Positions 26,699 through 36,311 are shown, numbered from the stretch's first letter. The stretch: 64,000 bases of DNA from Aristaeella hokkaidonensis (GCF_018128945.1 NZ_CP068393.1:2728001-2792000); one strand, 5' to 3'. The notes: generated from the letters alone by a model not told the origin. A program made the numbers and translations.

Positions 26699-28564
26699 AT
26701 GGATAAGATACAGACGCAGGATCACATTCAGCCCCGGAAGGGCCGGGGGAAGCTGATCTGGCGCTTTTTAAAGGGAAGTAAAGCCTTTTTTATTCTCAGT
26801 ATGATCTGCTCAGCGGTTGCTTCGCTGAGCGAAATGATTGTGCCCCAGATTATCCGCGTCACTGTGGACAACGTGATCGGCGGCGAGCCGACCGACAGCC
26901 TGGCACGTCCCGTGCAAAGCTTGCTGGAACGTCTTGGCGGGACGGAAGCGCTGCGGGAACGGATGTGGATCATGGCGCTGGCGGTGCTGGTTGTGGCGGG
27001 GATCTGCGCGCTGGCACGTTATGAATTCCGTGTGTCCAACGCAAAGGGCAGTGAACGTCTGGTCAAGACCATGCGGGATACGCTTTTCAGCCATATTGAA
27101 CGGCTTCCCTTCCAGTGGCATATGAGCAATCACACTGGGGATATTATCCAGCGGTGTACCAGCGACATTGAAACCACCCGGAACTTTATCTCGGAGCAGA
27201 TGACGAACCTGATGCGAATCGGTATCCTAGTGGTGCTGAGCCTGAGCTTCATGTTCTCCATGAACGGAAAGATGGCGCTCATCGCCATGATTCCCCTGCC
27301 GGTGGTAATCGGATATTCCCTCTTTTTCCACAGGAAGTTCCGCAAGGGATTTGAAGACTGTGACGAGAATGAGGGTAAGCTTTCCGCCATGGCACAGGAA
27401 AACCTGACCGGCGTCCGGGTGGTTCGCGCCTTCGGCCGGGAACGGTATGAACGGGACCGGTTTGAAAAGCACAATGAGTACTATACCTCCCTGTGGGTAA
27501 AGATGGGCCGGCTGATGAGTTTCTTCTGGTCCTCGTCCGATATCCTCTCCGGTCTCCAGATTATGCTGGTGGTTGTATTCGGCGTGATCTTCTGCCTGAA
27601 GGGAAATATCACCAGCGGCGAATATATTGCCTTTATCAGCTACAATGGACTGCTGGTCTGGCCAGTGCGTCAGCTGGGACGGATGATCAGCGAAATGTCC
27701 AAGGCCGGCGTGGGTATTGACCGTATCGGCTATATCATGGACGCTGAAGAAGAGAAGGATCCGGAAGGCGCGCTGAAGCCGCCCATGGACGGAGACATCT
27801 GCTTTGATCATGTGACCTTCGCCTATGAGGGAAGCAAGGAAATGCTCCATGACGTAAGCCTGACCATTCCCTCCGGCACCACGCTGGGTATTCTCGGCGG
27901 TACCGGATCGGGCAAGAGTACCCTGATGTACCTGCTGGACCGGCTGTATCCCCTGCCCGAGGACTGCGGAAAGATCACCATCGGCGGTACGGATATCTCG
28001 AAGATCGCGCTGGAACACCTGCGCGGCAACATCGGCATCGTGCTGCAGGAACCCTATCTGTTCTCGCGTACCCTGCGGGACAACCTGGGCATTGCTGTCC
28101 GGGATCTCGGGGACGAGGAGCTGTCCGCCGCAGTGCGGGCGGCCTGCCTGGAGGAGACAGTCCAGGCCTTTACCAAGGGCTATGATACCTTTGTGGGTGA
28201 ACGGGGCGTGACCCTGTCCGGCGGCCAGAAGCAACGGGCGGCGATTGCCCGGATGCTGACCCGGCCTACTCCCATCATGATTTTTGACGATTCCCTGTCC
28301 GCGGTGGATACGGAAACTGACGCGAAGATCCGCGGCGCGCTGGAGAAGCGTTTCGGCTCGGCGACCATTATCCTCATCTCCCACCGGATCACAACGCTTT
28401 CCAAAGCGGATCAGGTGCTGGTGCTGGATCACGGAAAGGTCAGCCAGCTGGGAACTCCTGCGGAGCTGAGCGAACAGGACGGCCTGTACCGCCGGATCAT
28501 GGAGATCCAGGGACTGTCGTCCGATACGGAAACAACTGAAAAGAAGGAGGTGAATGCGGTATGA
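26699..28564 (+). CDS. heterodimeric ABC exporter subunit with degenerate catalytic site
   Basis: A 621-residue half-transporter: an N-terminal six-helix membrane domain (about residues 45-340) and a C-terminal ATPase domain with Walker A GGTGSGKST and signature LSGGQKQR. Walker B ends IMIFDDS, so Asp replaces the catalytic Glu. This is the pattern of the non-catalytic subunit in asymmetric exporters such as TM287/288 and BmrCD. TAAGGAGACATTTTTTAT precedes the ATG. The stop overlaps the start of the partner gene by four bases. The likely role is export of drugs, lipids or peptides; the substrate is unknown. Confidence 0.93.
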   Translation: MDKIQTQDHIQPRKGRGKLIWRFLKGSKAFFILSMICSAVASLSEMIVPQIIRVTVDNVIGGEPTDSLARPVQSLLERLGGTEALRERMWIMALAVLVVAGICALARYEFRVSNAKGSERLVKTMRDTLFSHIERLPFQWHMSNHTGDIIQRCTSDIETTRNFISEQMTNLMRIGILVVLSLSFMFSMNGKMALIAMIPLPVVIGYSLFFHRKFRKGFEDCDENEGKLSAMAQENLTGVRVVRAFGRERYERDRFEKHNEYYTSLWVKMGRLMSFFWSSSDILSGLQIMLVVVFGVIFCLKGNITSGEYIAFISYNGLLVWPVRQLGRMISEMSKAGVGIDRIGYIMDAEEEKDPEGALKPPMDGDICFDHVTFAYEGSKEMLHDVSLTIPSGTTLGILGGTGSGKSTLMYLLDRLYPLPEDCGKITIGGTDISKIALEHLRGNIGIVLQEPYLFSRTLRDNLGIAVRDLGDEELSAAVRAACLEETVQAFTKGYDTFVGERGVTLSGGQKQRAAIARMLTRPTPIMIFDDSLSAVDTETDAKIRGALEKRFGSATIILISHRITTLSKADQVLVLDHGKVSQLGTPAELSEQDGLYRRIMEIQGLSSDTETTEKKEVNAV

Positions 28565-30384
28565 CGCAAGCCACCGAAAGCATCAGGAAGGATGCGGTGT
28601 CCCTGCCCTTTTTCGGCGTTCCGCGGATCCTTCCCTATGTTAAAAAATACAGGAAAACGCTGCTGGCTATGCTGATCTGCGGCCTGATCGGGACCGGTAT
28701 GGATATTGCCGTGCCCCTGTTCCAGCGCTACGCCCTGGACCATTTCATTGCCAAAGGGACGCTGGATACCCTTCCGCTGTTCATTGCGATCTATATATTC
28801 TGTATTGTTTTTTCATCCGGCGCGACCTTTATCGCCTGTAAGGGTGCCATGACGACAGAGGTTTCCGTCAACCGGGACCTGCGGGCGGCCGCGTTCAACC
28901 ATCTTCAGACGCTGTCCTTCTCCTATTTCAACCAGAACAGCGTCGGTTGGATCCATTCCCGCGTGATGTCGGATACTTCCCGCATCGGCGGCCTGGTCTC
29001 CTGGACCTTTATGGACTGTGTCTGGCACACGAGCTACCTGATCGGCGCTGTGGCGGTCATGCTGGTGGTAAATACCCGGCTGGCCCTGATGGTGATTACC
29101 ATCCTGCCCCTGATCGTGGTTCTCTACTCCCTGTTCCAGAAGAAGCTGATCCATGCCAACCGGCAGATCCGTGAGCTGAACTCCCGGATTACGGGAGACT
29201 TCAACGAGGCGATCACCGGCGCGAAGACCATCAAAACCCTGACGATTGAGGAACGGATGGAGAAGGATTTCGTGGCTGACACGGAGGAATACCGCAGCAC
29301 CTCGGTCCGGGCGGCCCGCCTGCGCGGCGCCTTTGCCGTGACCATGCATCTTGCATCTTCCATGGCGCTGGCCATCGTGCTGTGGCAAGGCGGCTTCATT
29401 GCCGCTTCCGAGGTCGGTACCTTCTCCATGTTCATGACCTATGCCCAGGGCATGATGGAACCTGTCCGCTGGATCGTGGACGCGATCTCGGACGTGATCA
29501 CCACCCAGGTGAACATCGAGCGGCTGACAAGGCTGCTGGGTACGAAGTCCGACGTGACAGATACACCGGAAGTCATTGAAAAGTATGGCGATTCCTTCAA
29601 TCCGAAGAAGGAAAACTGGGAACCCATCCGCGGGGATATCGAGTTTGAAGACGTGACCTTCCGTTATCCGGACGGAGACGAGAATGTCCTGGAACACTTC
29701 AGCCTGAAGATCCCCTTTGGCAGCAATATCGCCATTGTGGGCGAAACCGGCGCGGGCAAGAGCACCCTGGTGAACCTGGTCTGCCGCTTCTTTGAACCCA
29801 CAGAGGGCCGGGTGCTGATTGACGGAAAGGACGCCCGGGACCGGAGCCAGCTCTGGCTCCACAGCGCCATCGGCTATGTGCTGCAGACGCCGCACCTGTT
29901 CTCCGGAACAATCCGGGAAAACCTGCTGTATGGCAATCCCAATGCCACAGAGGAAGAGATTGACCGGGCCCTGAAGCTGGTCTCCGCCGATCAGGTGGTG
30001 GCCAAGATGGACAAGGGCATCGATACGGATGTCGGTGAAGGCGGCGACCTGCTTTCCACCGGTGAGAAGCAGCTGATCTCCTTTGCCCGCGCGATCCTGG
30101 CGGATCCCCGGATCCTGGTGCTGGATGAAGCCACGGCTTCTGTGGATACCCTGACAGAGCAGAAGATTCAGTCCGCGATCGATGAAGTGATCAAGGGCCG
30201 GACATCCCTGGTGATCGCTCACCGGCTGTCCACTGTCAAGAATGCCGATCTGATCCTGGTGGTGAAGGACGGCAAGATTGTGGAACAGGGAAACCATAAG
30301 GAACTGATGGCTGCAAGGGGACCGTACTACCGGCTGTATACAAGGCAGTATGAGGATGAGGTAACCAGCGACATCCTGAAGTAA
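28561..30384 (+). CDS. heterodimeric ABC exporter subunit with canonical Walker B
   Basis: A 607-residue half-transporter, partner of the preceding gene (ATGA overlap). A six-helix membrane domain (about residues 35-325) is followed by an ATPase with Walker A GETGAGKST and Walker B ILVLDEATASVD containing the catalytic Glu. The signature is LSTGEKQ, not LSGGQ. Because each ATP site uses Walker motifs of one subunit and the signature of the other, the pair has one full site (this Walker B with the partner's LSGGQ) and one degenerate site. Confidence 0.93.
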   Translation: MTQATESIRKDAVSLPFFGVPRILPYVKKYRKTLLAMLICGLIGTGMDIAVPLFQRYALDHFIAKGTLDTLPLFIAIYIFCIVFSSGATFIACKGAMTTEVSVNRDLRAAAFNHLQTLSFSYFNQNSVGWIHSRVMSDTSRIGGLVSWTFMDCVWHTSYLIGAVAVMLVVNTRLALMVITILPLIVVLYSLFQKKLIHANRQIRELNSRITGDFNEAITGAKTIKTLTIEERMEKDFVADTEEYRSTSVRAARLRGAFAVTMHLASSMALAIVLWQGGFIAASEVGTFSMFMTYAQGMMEPVRWIVDAISDVITTQVNIERLTRLLGTKSDVTDTPEVIEKYGDSFNPKKENWEPIRGDIEFEDVTFRYPDGDENVLEHFSLKIPFGSNIAIVGETGAGKSTLVNLVCRFFEPTEGRVLIDGKDARDRSQLWLHSAIGYVLQTPHLFSGTIRENLLYGNPNATEEEIDRALKLVSADQVVAKMDKGIDTDVGEGGDLLSTGEKQLISFARAILADPRILVLDEATASVDTLTEQKIQSAIDEVIKGRTSLVIAHRLSTVKNADLILVVKDGKIVEQGNHKELMAARGPYYRLYTRQYEDEVTSDILK

Positions 30385-30418
30385 AAGGCAGGCTGATTGC
30401 GGTTAACAGGTAAATGAA

Positions 30419-30490
30419 ATGTTTGCCTTCGGCAAACATGAAATAAATCAGCTTTGCTGATTTATGAAATATCCGCCTTACGGCGAATAT
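30419..30490. repeat. array of three small hairpins spaced by ATGAAAT
   Basis: Stems at 30419-30439 (ATGTTTGCC/GGCAAACAT), 30443-30465 (ATAAATCAGC/GCTGATTTAT) and 30469-30490 (ATATCCGCC/GGCGAATAT, one mismatch), separated by GAA or GAA-like spacers so that TGAAAT recurs between them. Confidence 0.7.
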
Positions 30491-30506
30491 GAAAGGTACT
30501 ATAAAA

Positions 30507-30539
30507 GGGAGTGTGCTGATGCACACTCCCTGAGTTTTT
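30507..30539 (+). terminator. terminator after the ABC exporter (convergent with the PIN/TRAM gene)
   Basis: Perfect stem GGGAGTGTGC/GCACACTCCC with loop TGAT, followed by TGAGTTTTT. Confidence 0.88.
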
Positions 30540-30547
30540 ACAGAAGA

Positions 30548-31642
30548 TTATTTCAGACGGGCGAAGATCATACGGCCGGCAGAAGTTTGGAGGACGCTGG
30601 TGACGACGATGTCCGCGTCTTCCCCGATGAAGGACTTGCCGTTTTCAATAACAATCATGGTGCCGTCATCCAGATAGGCAACACCCTGGCCGGCTTCCTT
30701 GCCTTCCCGGGAAATGTGAACCCTGAGCTCCATCCCCTGGACAACCGCGGGACGGAGGGCGTCCGCCAGCTCATTTACGTTCAGGCTCTTTACGCCGCTG
30801 ACAGCGGCGGCCTTCTGCAGGTTATAGTCCACGGTAATGACCGTACCGCCGCAGTCCCGGGCCTGCCGGAGCAGCTTCACGTCCACATCCTGGAGTTCCT
30901 CAATATCCGCCGGATCGATCACAAGCTGTTTCAGACTTTCCCGCATCTCCCGCAGGATTTCCAGTCCCCGCCTGCCCCGTTCCCGACGGGTATCATCCGA
31001 GGAATCGGCCACATGTTGAATTTCATCCACTACAAACTGAGGAATGACAAACTCCCCTTCTATAAAACCGGTCTTCGCAATTTCCAGGATCCGGCCGTCA
31101 ATGATCGCGCTGGTATCCACATATTTCCGGGAGGCATAGCCGTGTTTCCGGATTTTACTCTTTTCCCGGGCCCCGGACAGGCGGGTGATCATGGTGATAA
31201 ATTCCCGGCTGCGGCGTTTTCCCATGTTGTAGCCCAGGGCGCCGAGTGTCAGGTACAGGATGGCGGTCAGGGCCGCGCCGGCCACGCCGTTTCCGAAGAA
31301 AGACAGCATCTGCCGCAGCAGCGCTGCTACAATCAGGCCGAGGATCAGGCCGATAATGGCGCTCAGGAGCTGGTTGGCGGGCATCTTGTCAAATTCCCTC
31401 TGCATCTCCATGGAGAGCGTGCTCACCCGGCGGATAATCCGGGGACACAGCAGAAGGAGGATCAGGCCGCCCAGCACGCCCATGCCCGTATAGGAGGCCA
31501 CGGGAACCCAGGCGGGGATATCCGCATTCTGATGGCTCAGCCGGAACAGGGCCAGACCGAGCTGTGCTGCGGCCAGTCCTACGCCGATGCCCAGCAGCAC
31601 CAGCAGGAGCCGGAGAAGTTTTTCCATACCCTTAGATCGCAT
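30548..31642 (-). CDS. YacL-like PIN/TRAM domain membrane protein
   Basis: A 364-residue protein with about four N-terminal membrane helices (residues 6-135), a PIN-fold nuclease-like domain beginning VDTSAIIDGRI, and a C-terminal TRAM RNA-binding domain (about 300-360). This is the architecture of Bacillus YacL. The start at 31642 is supported by AAGAGG six bases upstream; a second ATG five codons on has a weaker site. It lies downstream of radA, as in the common radA-disA-yacL order, but disA is missing between them. A ribonuclease role is inferred from the PIN fold. Confidence 0.87.
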   Translation of the reverse strand: MRSKGMEKLLRLLLVLLGIGVGLAAAQLGLALFRLSHQNADIPAWVPVASYTGMGVLGGLILLLLCPRIIRRVSTLSMEMQREFDKMPANQLLSAIIGLILGLIVAALLRQMLSFFGNGVAGAALTAILYLTLGALGYNMGKRRSREFITMITRLSGAREKSKIRKHGYASRKYVDTSAIIDGRILEIAKTGFIEGEFVIPQFVVDEIQHVADSSDDTRRERGRRGLEILREMRESLKQLVIDPADIEELQDVDVKLLRQARDCGGTVITVDYNLQKAAAVSGVKSLNVNELADALRPAVVQGMELRVHISREGKEAGQGVAYLDDGTMIVIENGKSFIGEDADIVVTSVLQTSAGRMIFARLK

Positions 31643-31660
31643 AAAACACCTCTTTATTAA

Positions 31661-31690
31661 TTCAGAATTCAGAATTAAGAATTCAGAATT
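31661..31690 (+). repeat. heptamer array AATTCAN, forward
   Basis: AATTCAG units with one degenerate unit, 18 bp upstream of the PIN/TRAM start. With the reverse array at 33341-33372 it brackets radA. Confidence 0.75.
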
Positions 31691-31756
31691 ATATATACTG
31701 TAGCAGAAGATCAGGAGAATAATACCTCCTGCTTCCTATCCGCAACCTCAATCGTC

Positions 31757-31886
31757 GGTGCTCGCGCTTGGAGCGCGCTCACCGCTTGTTTCGGTTGACT
31801 CACTCACCTTGTTTTCGCCTCACGGCGAATGCCCCACTGGGGCACCTCTCGGTTCGTTCCCCTTCTATGATGTCTTTCAGACATCA
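31757..31886. repeat. cluster of four perfect hairpins at the radA 3' end
   Basis: GGTGCTCGCGCT/AGCGCGCTCACC (31757-31783, inner CT/CT mismatch), TTCGCC/GGCGAA (31814-31829), TGCCCC/GGGGCA (31830-31844) and TGATGTCT/AGACATCA (31868-31886), the last overlapping the radA stop. None has a T-tract. Confidence 0.7.
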
Positions 31887-33254
31887 GAAGATTACGCTCA
31901 TCGCCTGAGCGACGGTGTCCACTCCCACGACTTTGACGTTCTCCGGAAGGCTGATCCGGCGGGCGTTGGACCGCGGAACAACGATGGTGGTGAAGCCCAG
32001 GCGGGCGCACTCGGCAATCCGCCGCTCGCACTGGGGAATAGTACGAACCTCCCCGGCCAGGCCGACTTCGCCCATTACGGCGATTTCAGGGCCGACAGGC
32101 TTATCCTTCAGGCTGGAGGCAACGGCCACGCACAGGGCCAGGTCTGCTGCCGGCTCGCTCAGTTCCAGGCCGCCGGCCACGTTGATATATACATCCTGGT
32201 TATAGGTCCGCTGGTTGGCGCGCTTTTCCAGTACGGCCAGGAGCATGGCAACCCGGCCGCTGTCCGCACCGTTCACCGCGCGGCGGGGAGTACCGTAGAA
32301 GGTGGGGCTGGTCAGGGCCTGTACGTCGCACAGCAGCGGCCGGCTGCCTTCCATACCGCAGAAGACGGTGCTTCCGCTGGCGCCCTTGGCCCGGAGACTC
32401 AGCAGCTCCTCGCTGGGGTTTTCCACGACCTGCATCCCCTGGCCGGTCATCCGGAACACGCCCAGCTCGTTGACGGAGCCGAAGCGGTTCTTGACCGCGC
32501 GAAGCAGCCGGTAATCCTGCTGCCGGTCGCCTTCAAAGTATAATACCACGTCCACCATATGTTCGAGCATCCGGGGACCGGCAATCGCGCCGTCCTTGGT
32601 CACGTGGCCGACCAGGAATACGCTGGTTCCGGTTTCCTTGCACAGGCGCATGATGAGGCTTGTGCCTTCCCGGATCTGGCTGACGCTGCCGGGCGCACTG
32701 GCCATTTCCGGCCGGTACATGGTCTGGATACTGTCGATGACTGCTGTGTCAGGCTGCAGCTCCCGGATTTTTTCTTCAATGGCATCCAGGGCGTTTTCCG
32801 CCAGTACATACAGATCGCTTTCAATCCCCAGCCGCGCGGCGCGCAGCTTGATCTGACGAGCGGATTCCTCGCCGCTGATATACAGCGTACGCTTCCCGCT
32901 TTTTGCCAGATGGTCACATACCTGGAGGAGCAGGGTGCTTTTGCCGATGCCGGGATCACCGCCGATGAGGATCAGGCCTCCCTCGACGATTCCGCCGCCC
33001 AGGACCCTGTCCAGCTCACTGATGCCGGTTCCTGTCCGGACGGAAGTATCCTCCGGAATATCCTTCAGGGACATGGGCTTTGCGCCGGTGCCGGGCCGCT
33101 GGTTTGCGGCAATTTTTCCGGCCGCTTTTTCCGGAACGGCCTGCAGGCTTTCCTCCAGGGTGTTCCAGGCTCCGCAGCCAGGGCAGCGGCCGACCCATCG
33201 GGGGCTTTCATAGCCGCACGCGGTACAGGCATATGTGCTCTTGACCTTAGCCAC
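31884..33254 (-). CDS. radA: DNA repair protein RadA
   Basis: A 456-residue RecA-like ATPase that promotes branch migration during recombination. The N-terminal zinc finger has Cys10, Cys13, Cys24 and Cys27; Walker A is GGDPGIGKST (about 98-107); the RadA-specific KNRFG motif is followed by a Lon-like C-terminal domain. The start is GTG, with GAGGTGAGATC directly upstream. It lies between a terminator and a hairpin cluster, and heptamer arrays sit on both sides. Confidence 0.96.
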   Translation of the reverse strand: MAKVKSTYACTACGYESPRWVGRCPGCGAWNTLEESLQAVPEKAAGKIAANQRPGTGAKPMSLKDIPEDTSVRTGTGISELDRVLGGGIVEGGLILIGGDPGIGKSTLLLQVCDHLAKSGKRTLYISGEESARQIKLRAARLGIESDLYVLAENALDAIEEKIRELQPDTAVIDSIQTMYRPEMASAPGSVSQIREGTSLIMRLCKETGTSVFLVGHVTKDGAIAGPRMLEHMVDVVLYFEGDRQQDYRLLRAVKNRFGSVNELGVFRMTGQGMQVVENPSEELLSLRAKGASGSTVFCGMEGSRPLLCDVQALTSPTFYGTPRRAVNGADSGRVAMLLAVLEKRANQRTYNQDVYINVAGGLELSEPAADLALCVAVASSLKDKPVGPEIAVMGEVGLAGEVRTIPQCERRIAECARLGFTTIVVPRSNARRISLPENVKVVGVDTVAQAMSVIF

Positions 33255-33290
33255 GATCTCACCTCACTTAACAATACCAGCATTATATCA

Positions 33291-33324
33291 CAAAAGGACA
33301 GGCCATATAAGGCCTGTCCTTTTG
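33291..33324 (-). terminator. terminator of the SH3-repeat protein gene
   Basis: Perfect 14-bp stem CAAAAGGACAGGCC/GGCCTGTCCTTTTG with a six-base loop; it can act on both strands. Confidence 0.8.
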
Positions 33325-33340
33325 TATAAAGCTAACCATT

Positions 33341-33372
33341 AATTCTGAATTCTGAATTCATAATTCTGAATT
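33341..33372 (-). repeat. heptamer array CTGAATT, reverse
   Basis: Units CTGAATT, CTGAATT, CATAATT, CTGAATT, two bases before the stop of the SH3-repeat gene. Confidence 0.85.
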
Positions 33373-33374
33373 AA

Positions 33375-36311
33375 TTACTTGTGTCCGTTCGGAGCATGCT
33401 CCCAGGCGTACTGGATGGCATCCTCGTGACCGCTGTCTACCTTTTTACTGCTGTGGGTCTTACTGTTGGTAAAATGGATACACAGCTGGCCCTTGAAATC
33501 GTTGTCGCTGATAGTATCGCCTTCCGGATAGTTATGCGGTACACCGTACAGCGAGCAGGCGAAGGTTCTGGAACCGATGGTGACCAGCAGCGGACGGCGC
33601 TGATACAGGTTCTTGTCTGCAATCTGCTGGCTGTTGGATACGCCGTAACACCTGCACAGCCGTGCGGTATCAGCGGCGGTCAGCGGTTCCGCGTCAACAT
33701 GGGATCCGCCGGACCAGCGGTGTGCCCACCAGACGATACCGGTCTTTACGTCATAAACCTTATAGTTGCTGCCCGTGGCCCACAGCTCATTGATACCGCC
33801 GGTGTACCAGTCGATCTTTTCAGCCGGGTACAGGGTCATGGTCAGGTTTTCGAGGTTCGCGTAGCCCACCGGCACGGTGTTGAACAGCTTGTGCTGGGTG
33901 GCTGCGCCGGCAATACCATCCACGGTCAGGCCGTTGGCTTTCTGGAATGCCTTGACAGCATCCGCGACCGAGGTGGTGTACTTGCTGGTGACGGAGCCCT
34001 TGTAATAACCCTGATTCTTCAGTTCTGTCACCAGGTTCTTCACGGCGTCGCCGGTGGAACCGGTCTTCAGGGTGTTGTAGCTGGCTTCAGTCTGGCTGGT
34101 ATTGGCGGGTACGGTGGTTGTACCGGGCGCCGGGGTGTTGGTGGGTGCGGGAGTCGGTGTCGCGAGAGCGGAACCGTCCGCGTTGCACAGGTTGATATAG
34201 GTTCCGTGCAGGTATCCGTAACCCAGGGTTGGGTGCTTGACGTAATACCAGTTGACACCCTTCACCCTGGTCGGTTCTCCGTAGTAAGGCAGGACGACAT
34301 TTTTGTCCACCCGGCCGATTGTATCGGTATAACCGGCTTTCTTCCGCAGGTTCACGCCGGAAGCATTGGTCTTCAGGTAGCCGGTGGCAGGCGTTTCAGT
34401 CGGCGTGATGGCTGTGGGAGCAGGGGTTGAACCGTCCGCGGCGGGAGTCGGCGTAGGCGTGGTTGCAGGAGCATTGACAACGGTGACAACGTCGCTGCGG
34501 AGATAGCCCCGGTTATTGCCGTCCTGGACGAAGTACCAGGTGTAGCCATTTTTCTGGACCGGCTCCAGCAGGTAAGGCAGGGTAACTCCTTTCTTCAGCT
34601 GCTTGATGGTGGTGCCGCCGATGGTGGCCCGGAGGTTAACGCCGCCCTTTGTGGTTTTTACCCAGCCTATCCCGTTGGGATTGATGGTGGCGGTGGGTTC
34701 CGGAACCGCGGTGGGCGTGCCGGCATTGCCGTCAATATAAGGCTGTACGCAGTCCTCACGGACGTAGTACTTCTTTCCGTTTTTGGTGACCGGGTACCAG
34801 TTATAACCGCCCTGTTTTACGGCGCTTCCGGCCAGGGGCAGGGTGCTGCCCAGGCCGACCCAGTCATTATCTGAATCATAGGATCCATCCGGAGCGTTTC
34901 GCAGGTGGGCGCTGGTCAGTACCAGCCGGACGTGGGTATAGGTTGCATTGGCGGGGACTGGTGTGGCAGTCGCGGCATCCGGTGCGGGAGTGGCAGTCAC
35001 GGCCGCGGGCACAGGTGTTGCGGTGATGCTGGCAAGGGGCTGGACGCAGTCATTCCGGACATAATAGACTTTTCCATCCTTGCGAACCGGATACCAGCTG
35101 TATTTTCCTTTTGTTACGGGATCACCGGTCAGCATCAGTACGCTTCCCCGGCCTTCCCAGTCATTGTTCGGATCATAGGAACCGTCCGGGCTGGTACGCA
35201 GGTGGCAGCTGGTCAGAATCAGCTGCACCATACCGTATTGGGTGTCATTGGGGATGGGAGTCGCGGTGACGTCTGCAGGAGCTAGTGTGGCGGTAGCAGG
35301 CGCGGGAGTGGGCGTCACTGCGGTACCGTCTTTGTCGGTATAGGGCTGGACGCAGTCATTCCGGACGTAGTAGATTTTACCGTCCTTGGAGACCGGATAC
35401 CAGGTGTAGCTTCCTTTTTTAACGGGATTGCCGGCCAGCAGCAGGACGGTTCCCTTACCTGTCCAGTCATTATTCGGATCATAGTCACCGTCCGGACCGA
35501 CACGCAGATGGCAGCTGGACAGGGTGAGTTTCACGTGGGTATAGGCGGTGGTGTTGGGGGCCGGTGTCGCGGCGGAAACGGCGGAAGCCGGAACCGGTGT
35601 GACCACAACAGAAGTCCCGTTCTGCGGGCCGCCGCTGAGAATGGAAATGAAGTCGCTCATGATATAGCCGACATCATTGCCGTATTTGACTTTAAAGAAC
35701 GTATTGGCACCGCCTCCGCGGATGGAGGGGATGGTGAGCAGTTCCACCTGGGTATTGCGATCCAGGCGGGTGATGCTGTGATAGCCGGTGCCGGGGCCTT
35801 CGCGCAGGTTGGTGCCGCCTGCGGTAACGGAACCGATGGATCCGGCGATGGCAGGCAGGTCAACGTTTCCGGCGGCGGGAACGGGCGTCGGCGTAGGGGT
35901 GGGAGTATCTCCGTTGGCAACGGGGACAGGCGTGGGAGTGGCAGAATTGCCGGTGGTATTGTACTGCGTAATTTCTTCGGCAGTCAGCTCACGGAAAAAG
36001 TCCCCGTGGATATAGCCCGTGTATTTATTGCTGTTCTTCCGGGCAGGATCGATGGTTTCCACCTTGTACCAAAGTACATTCTGGACCGTTTTTGTATCCA
36101 GAATGGTACAGACATGATTGGCCGGCAGAGTAAAGGCAATCTTCTGGTCGGAACCTGCGCCATAGCGCATGTTGACCTTATCCAGCGTGATTCCCTTGCG
36201 ATCCGCTTCCGCATAGGCAGAGTTCCGGCTTCCTGTAGCGGCAGGGATCAGTGTGAGCAGCATACTCAGCACCAGCGCAAGGCACAGGAGACGGCGGCGA
36301 TACACGGTCAT
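33375..36311 (-). CDS. large exported SH3-repeat and peptidoglycan-binding protein
   Basis: A 978-residue secreted protein. A signal peptide (1-35) is followed by SH3-like domains at about 36-108 and 150-226, then three similar modules (about 258-325, 359-426, 458-525) each with HLR...PDG-YD..NDW, WYPV, YYVR-DCVQP. Two more SH3_3-like domains (545-613, 642-708) and a peptidoglycan-binding domain (about 745-810) follow. The domains are joined by Thr/Pro-rich linkers. The last 160 residues form a separate domain with PHNYPEGD and GQLCIHFTNSKTH; I do not recognise it, though its His/Cys pattern could be catalytic. It is likely cell-wall associated. A consensus promoter lies upstream. Confidence 0.85.
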   Translation of the reverse strand: MTVYRRRLLCLALVLSMLLTLIPAATGSRNSAYAEADRKGITLDKVNMRYGAGSDQKIAFTLPANHVCTILDTKTVQNVLWYKVETIDPARKNSNKYTGYIHGDFFRELTAEEITQYNTTGNSATPTPVPVANGDTPTPTPTPVPAAGNVDLPAIAGSIGSVTAGGTNLREGPGTGYHSITRLDRNTQVELLTIPSIRGGGANTFFKVKYGNDVGYIMSDFISILSGGPQNGTSVVVTPVPASAVSAATPAPNTTAYTHVKLTLSSCHLRVGPDGDYDPNNDWTGKGTVLLLAGNPVKKGSYTWYPVSKDGKIYYVRNDCVQPYTDKDGTAVTPTPAPATATLAPADVTATPIPNDTQYGMVQLILTSCHLRTSPDGSYDPNNDWEGRGSVLMLTGDPVTKGKYSWYPVRKDGKVYYVRNDCVQPLASITATPVPAAVTATPAPDAATATPVPANATYTHVRLVLTSAHLRNAPDGSYDSDNDWVGLGSTLPLAGSAVKQGGYNWYPVTKNGKKYYVREDCVQPYIDGNAGTPTAVPEPTATINPNGIGWVKTTKGGVNLRATIGGTTIKQLKKGVTLPYLLEPVQKNGYTWYFVQDGNNRGYLRSDVVTVVNAPATTPTPTPAADGSTPAPTAITPTETPATGYLKTNASGVNLRKKAGYTDTIGRVDKNVVLPYYGEPTRVKGVNWYYVKHPTLGYGYLHGTYINLCNADGSALATPTPAPTNTPAPGTTTVPANTSQTEASYNTLKTGSTGDAVKNLVTELKNQGYYKGSVTSKYTTSVADAVKAFQKANGLTVDGIAGAATQHKLFNTVPVGYANLENLTMTLYPAEKIDWYTGGINELWATGSNYKVYDVKTGIVWWAHRWSGGSHVDAEPLTAADTARLCRCYGVSNSQQIADKNLYQRRPLLVTIGSRTFACSLYGVPHNYPEGDTISDNDFKGQLCIHFTNSKTHSSKKVDSGHEDAIQYAWEHAPNGHK

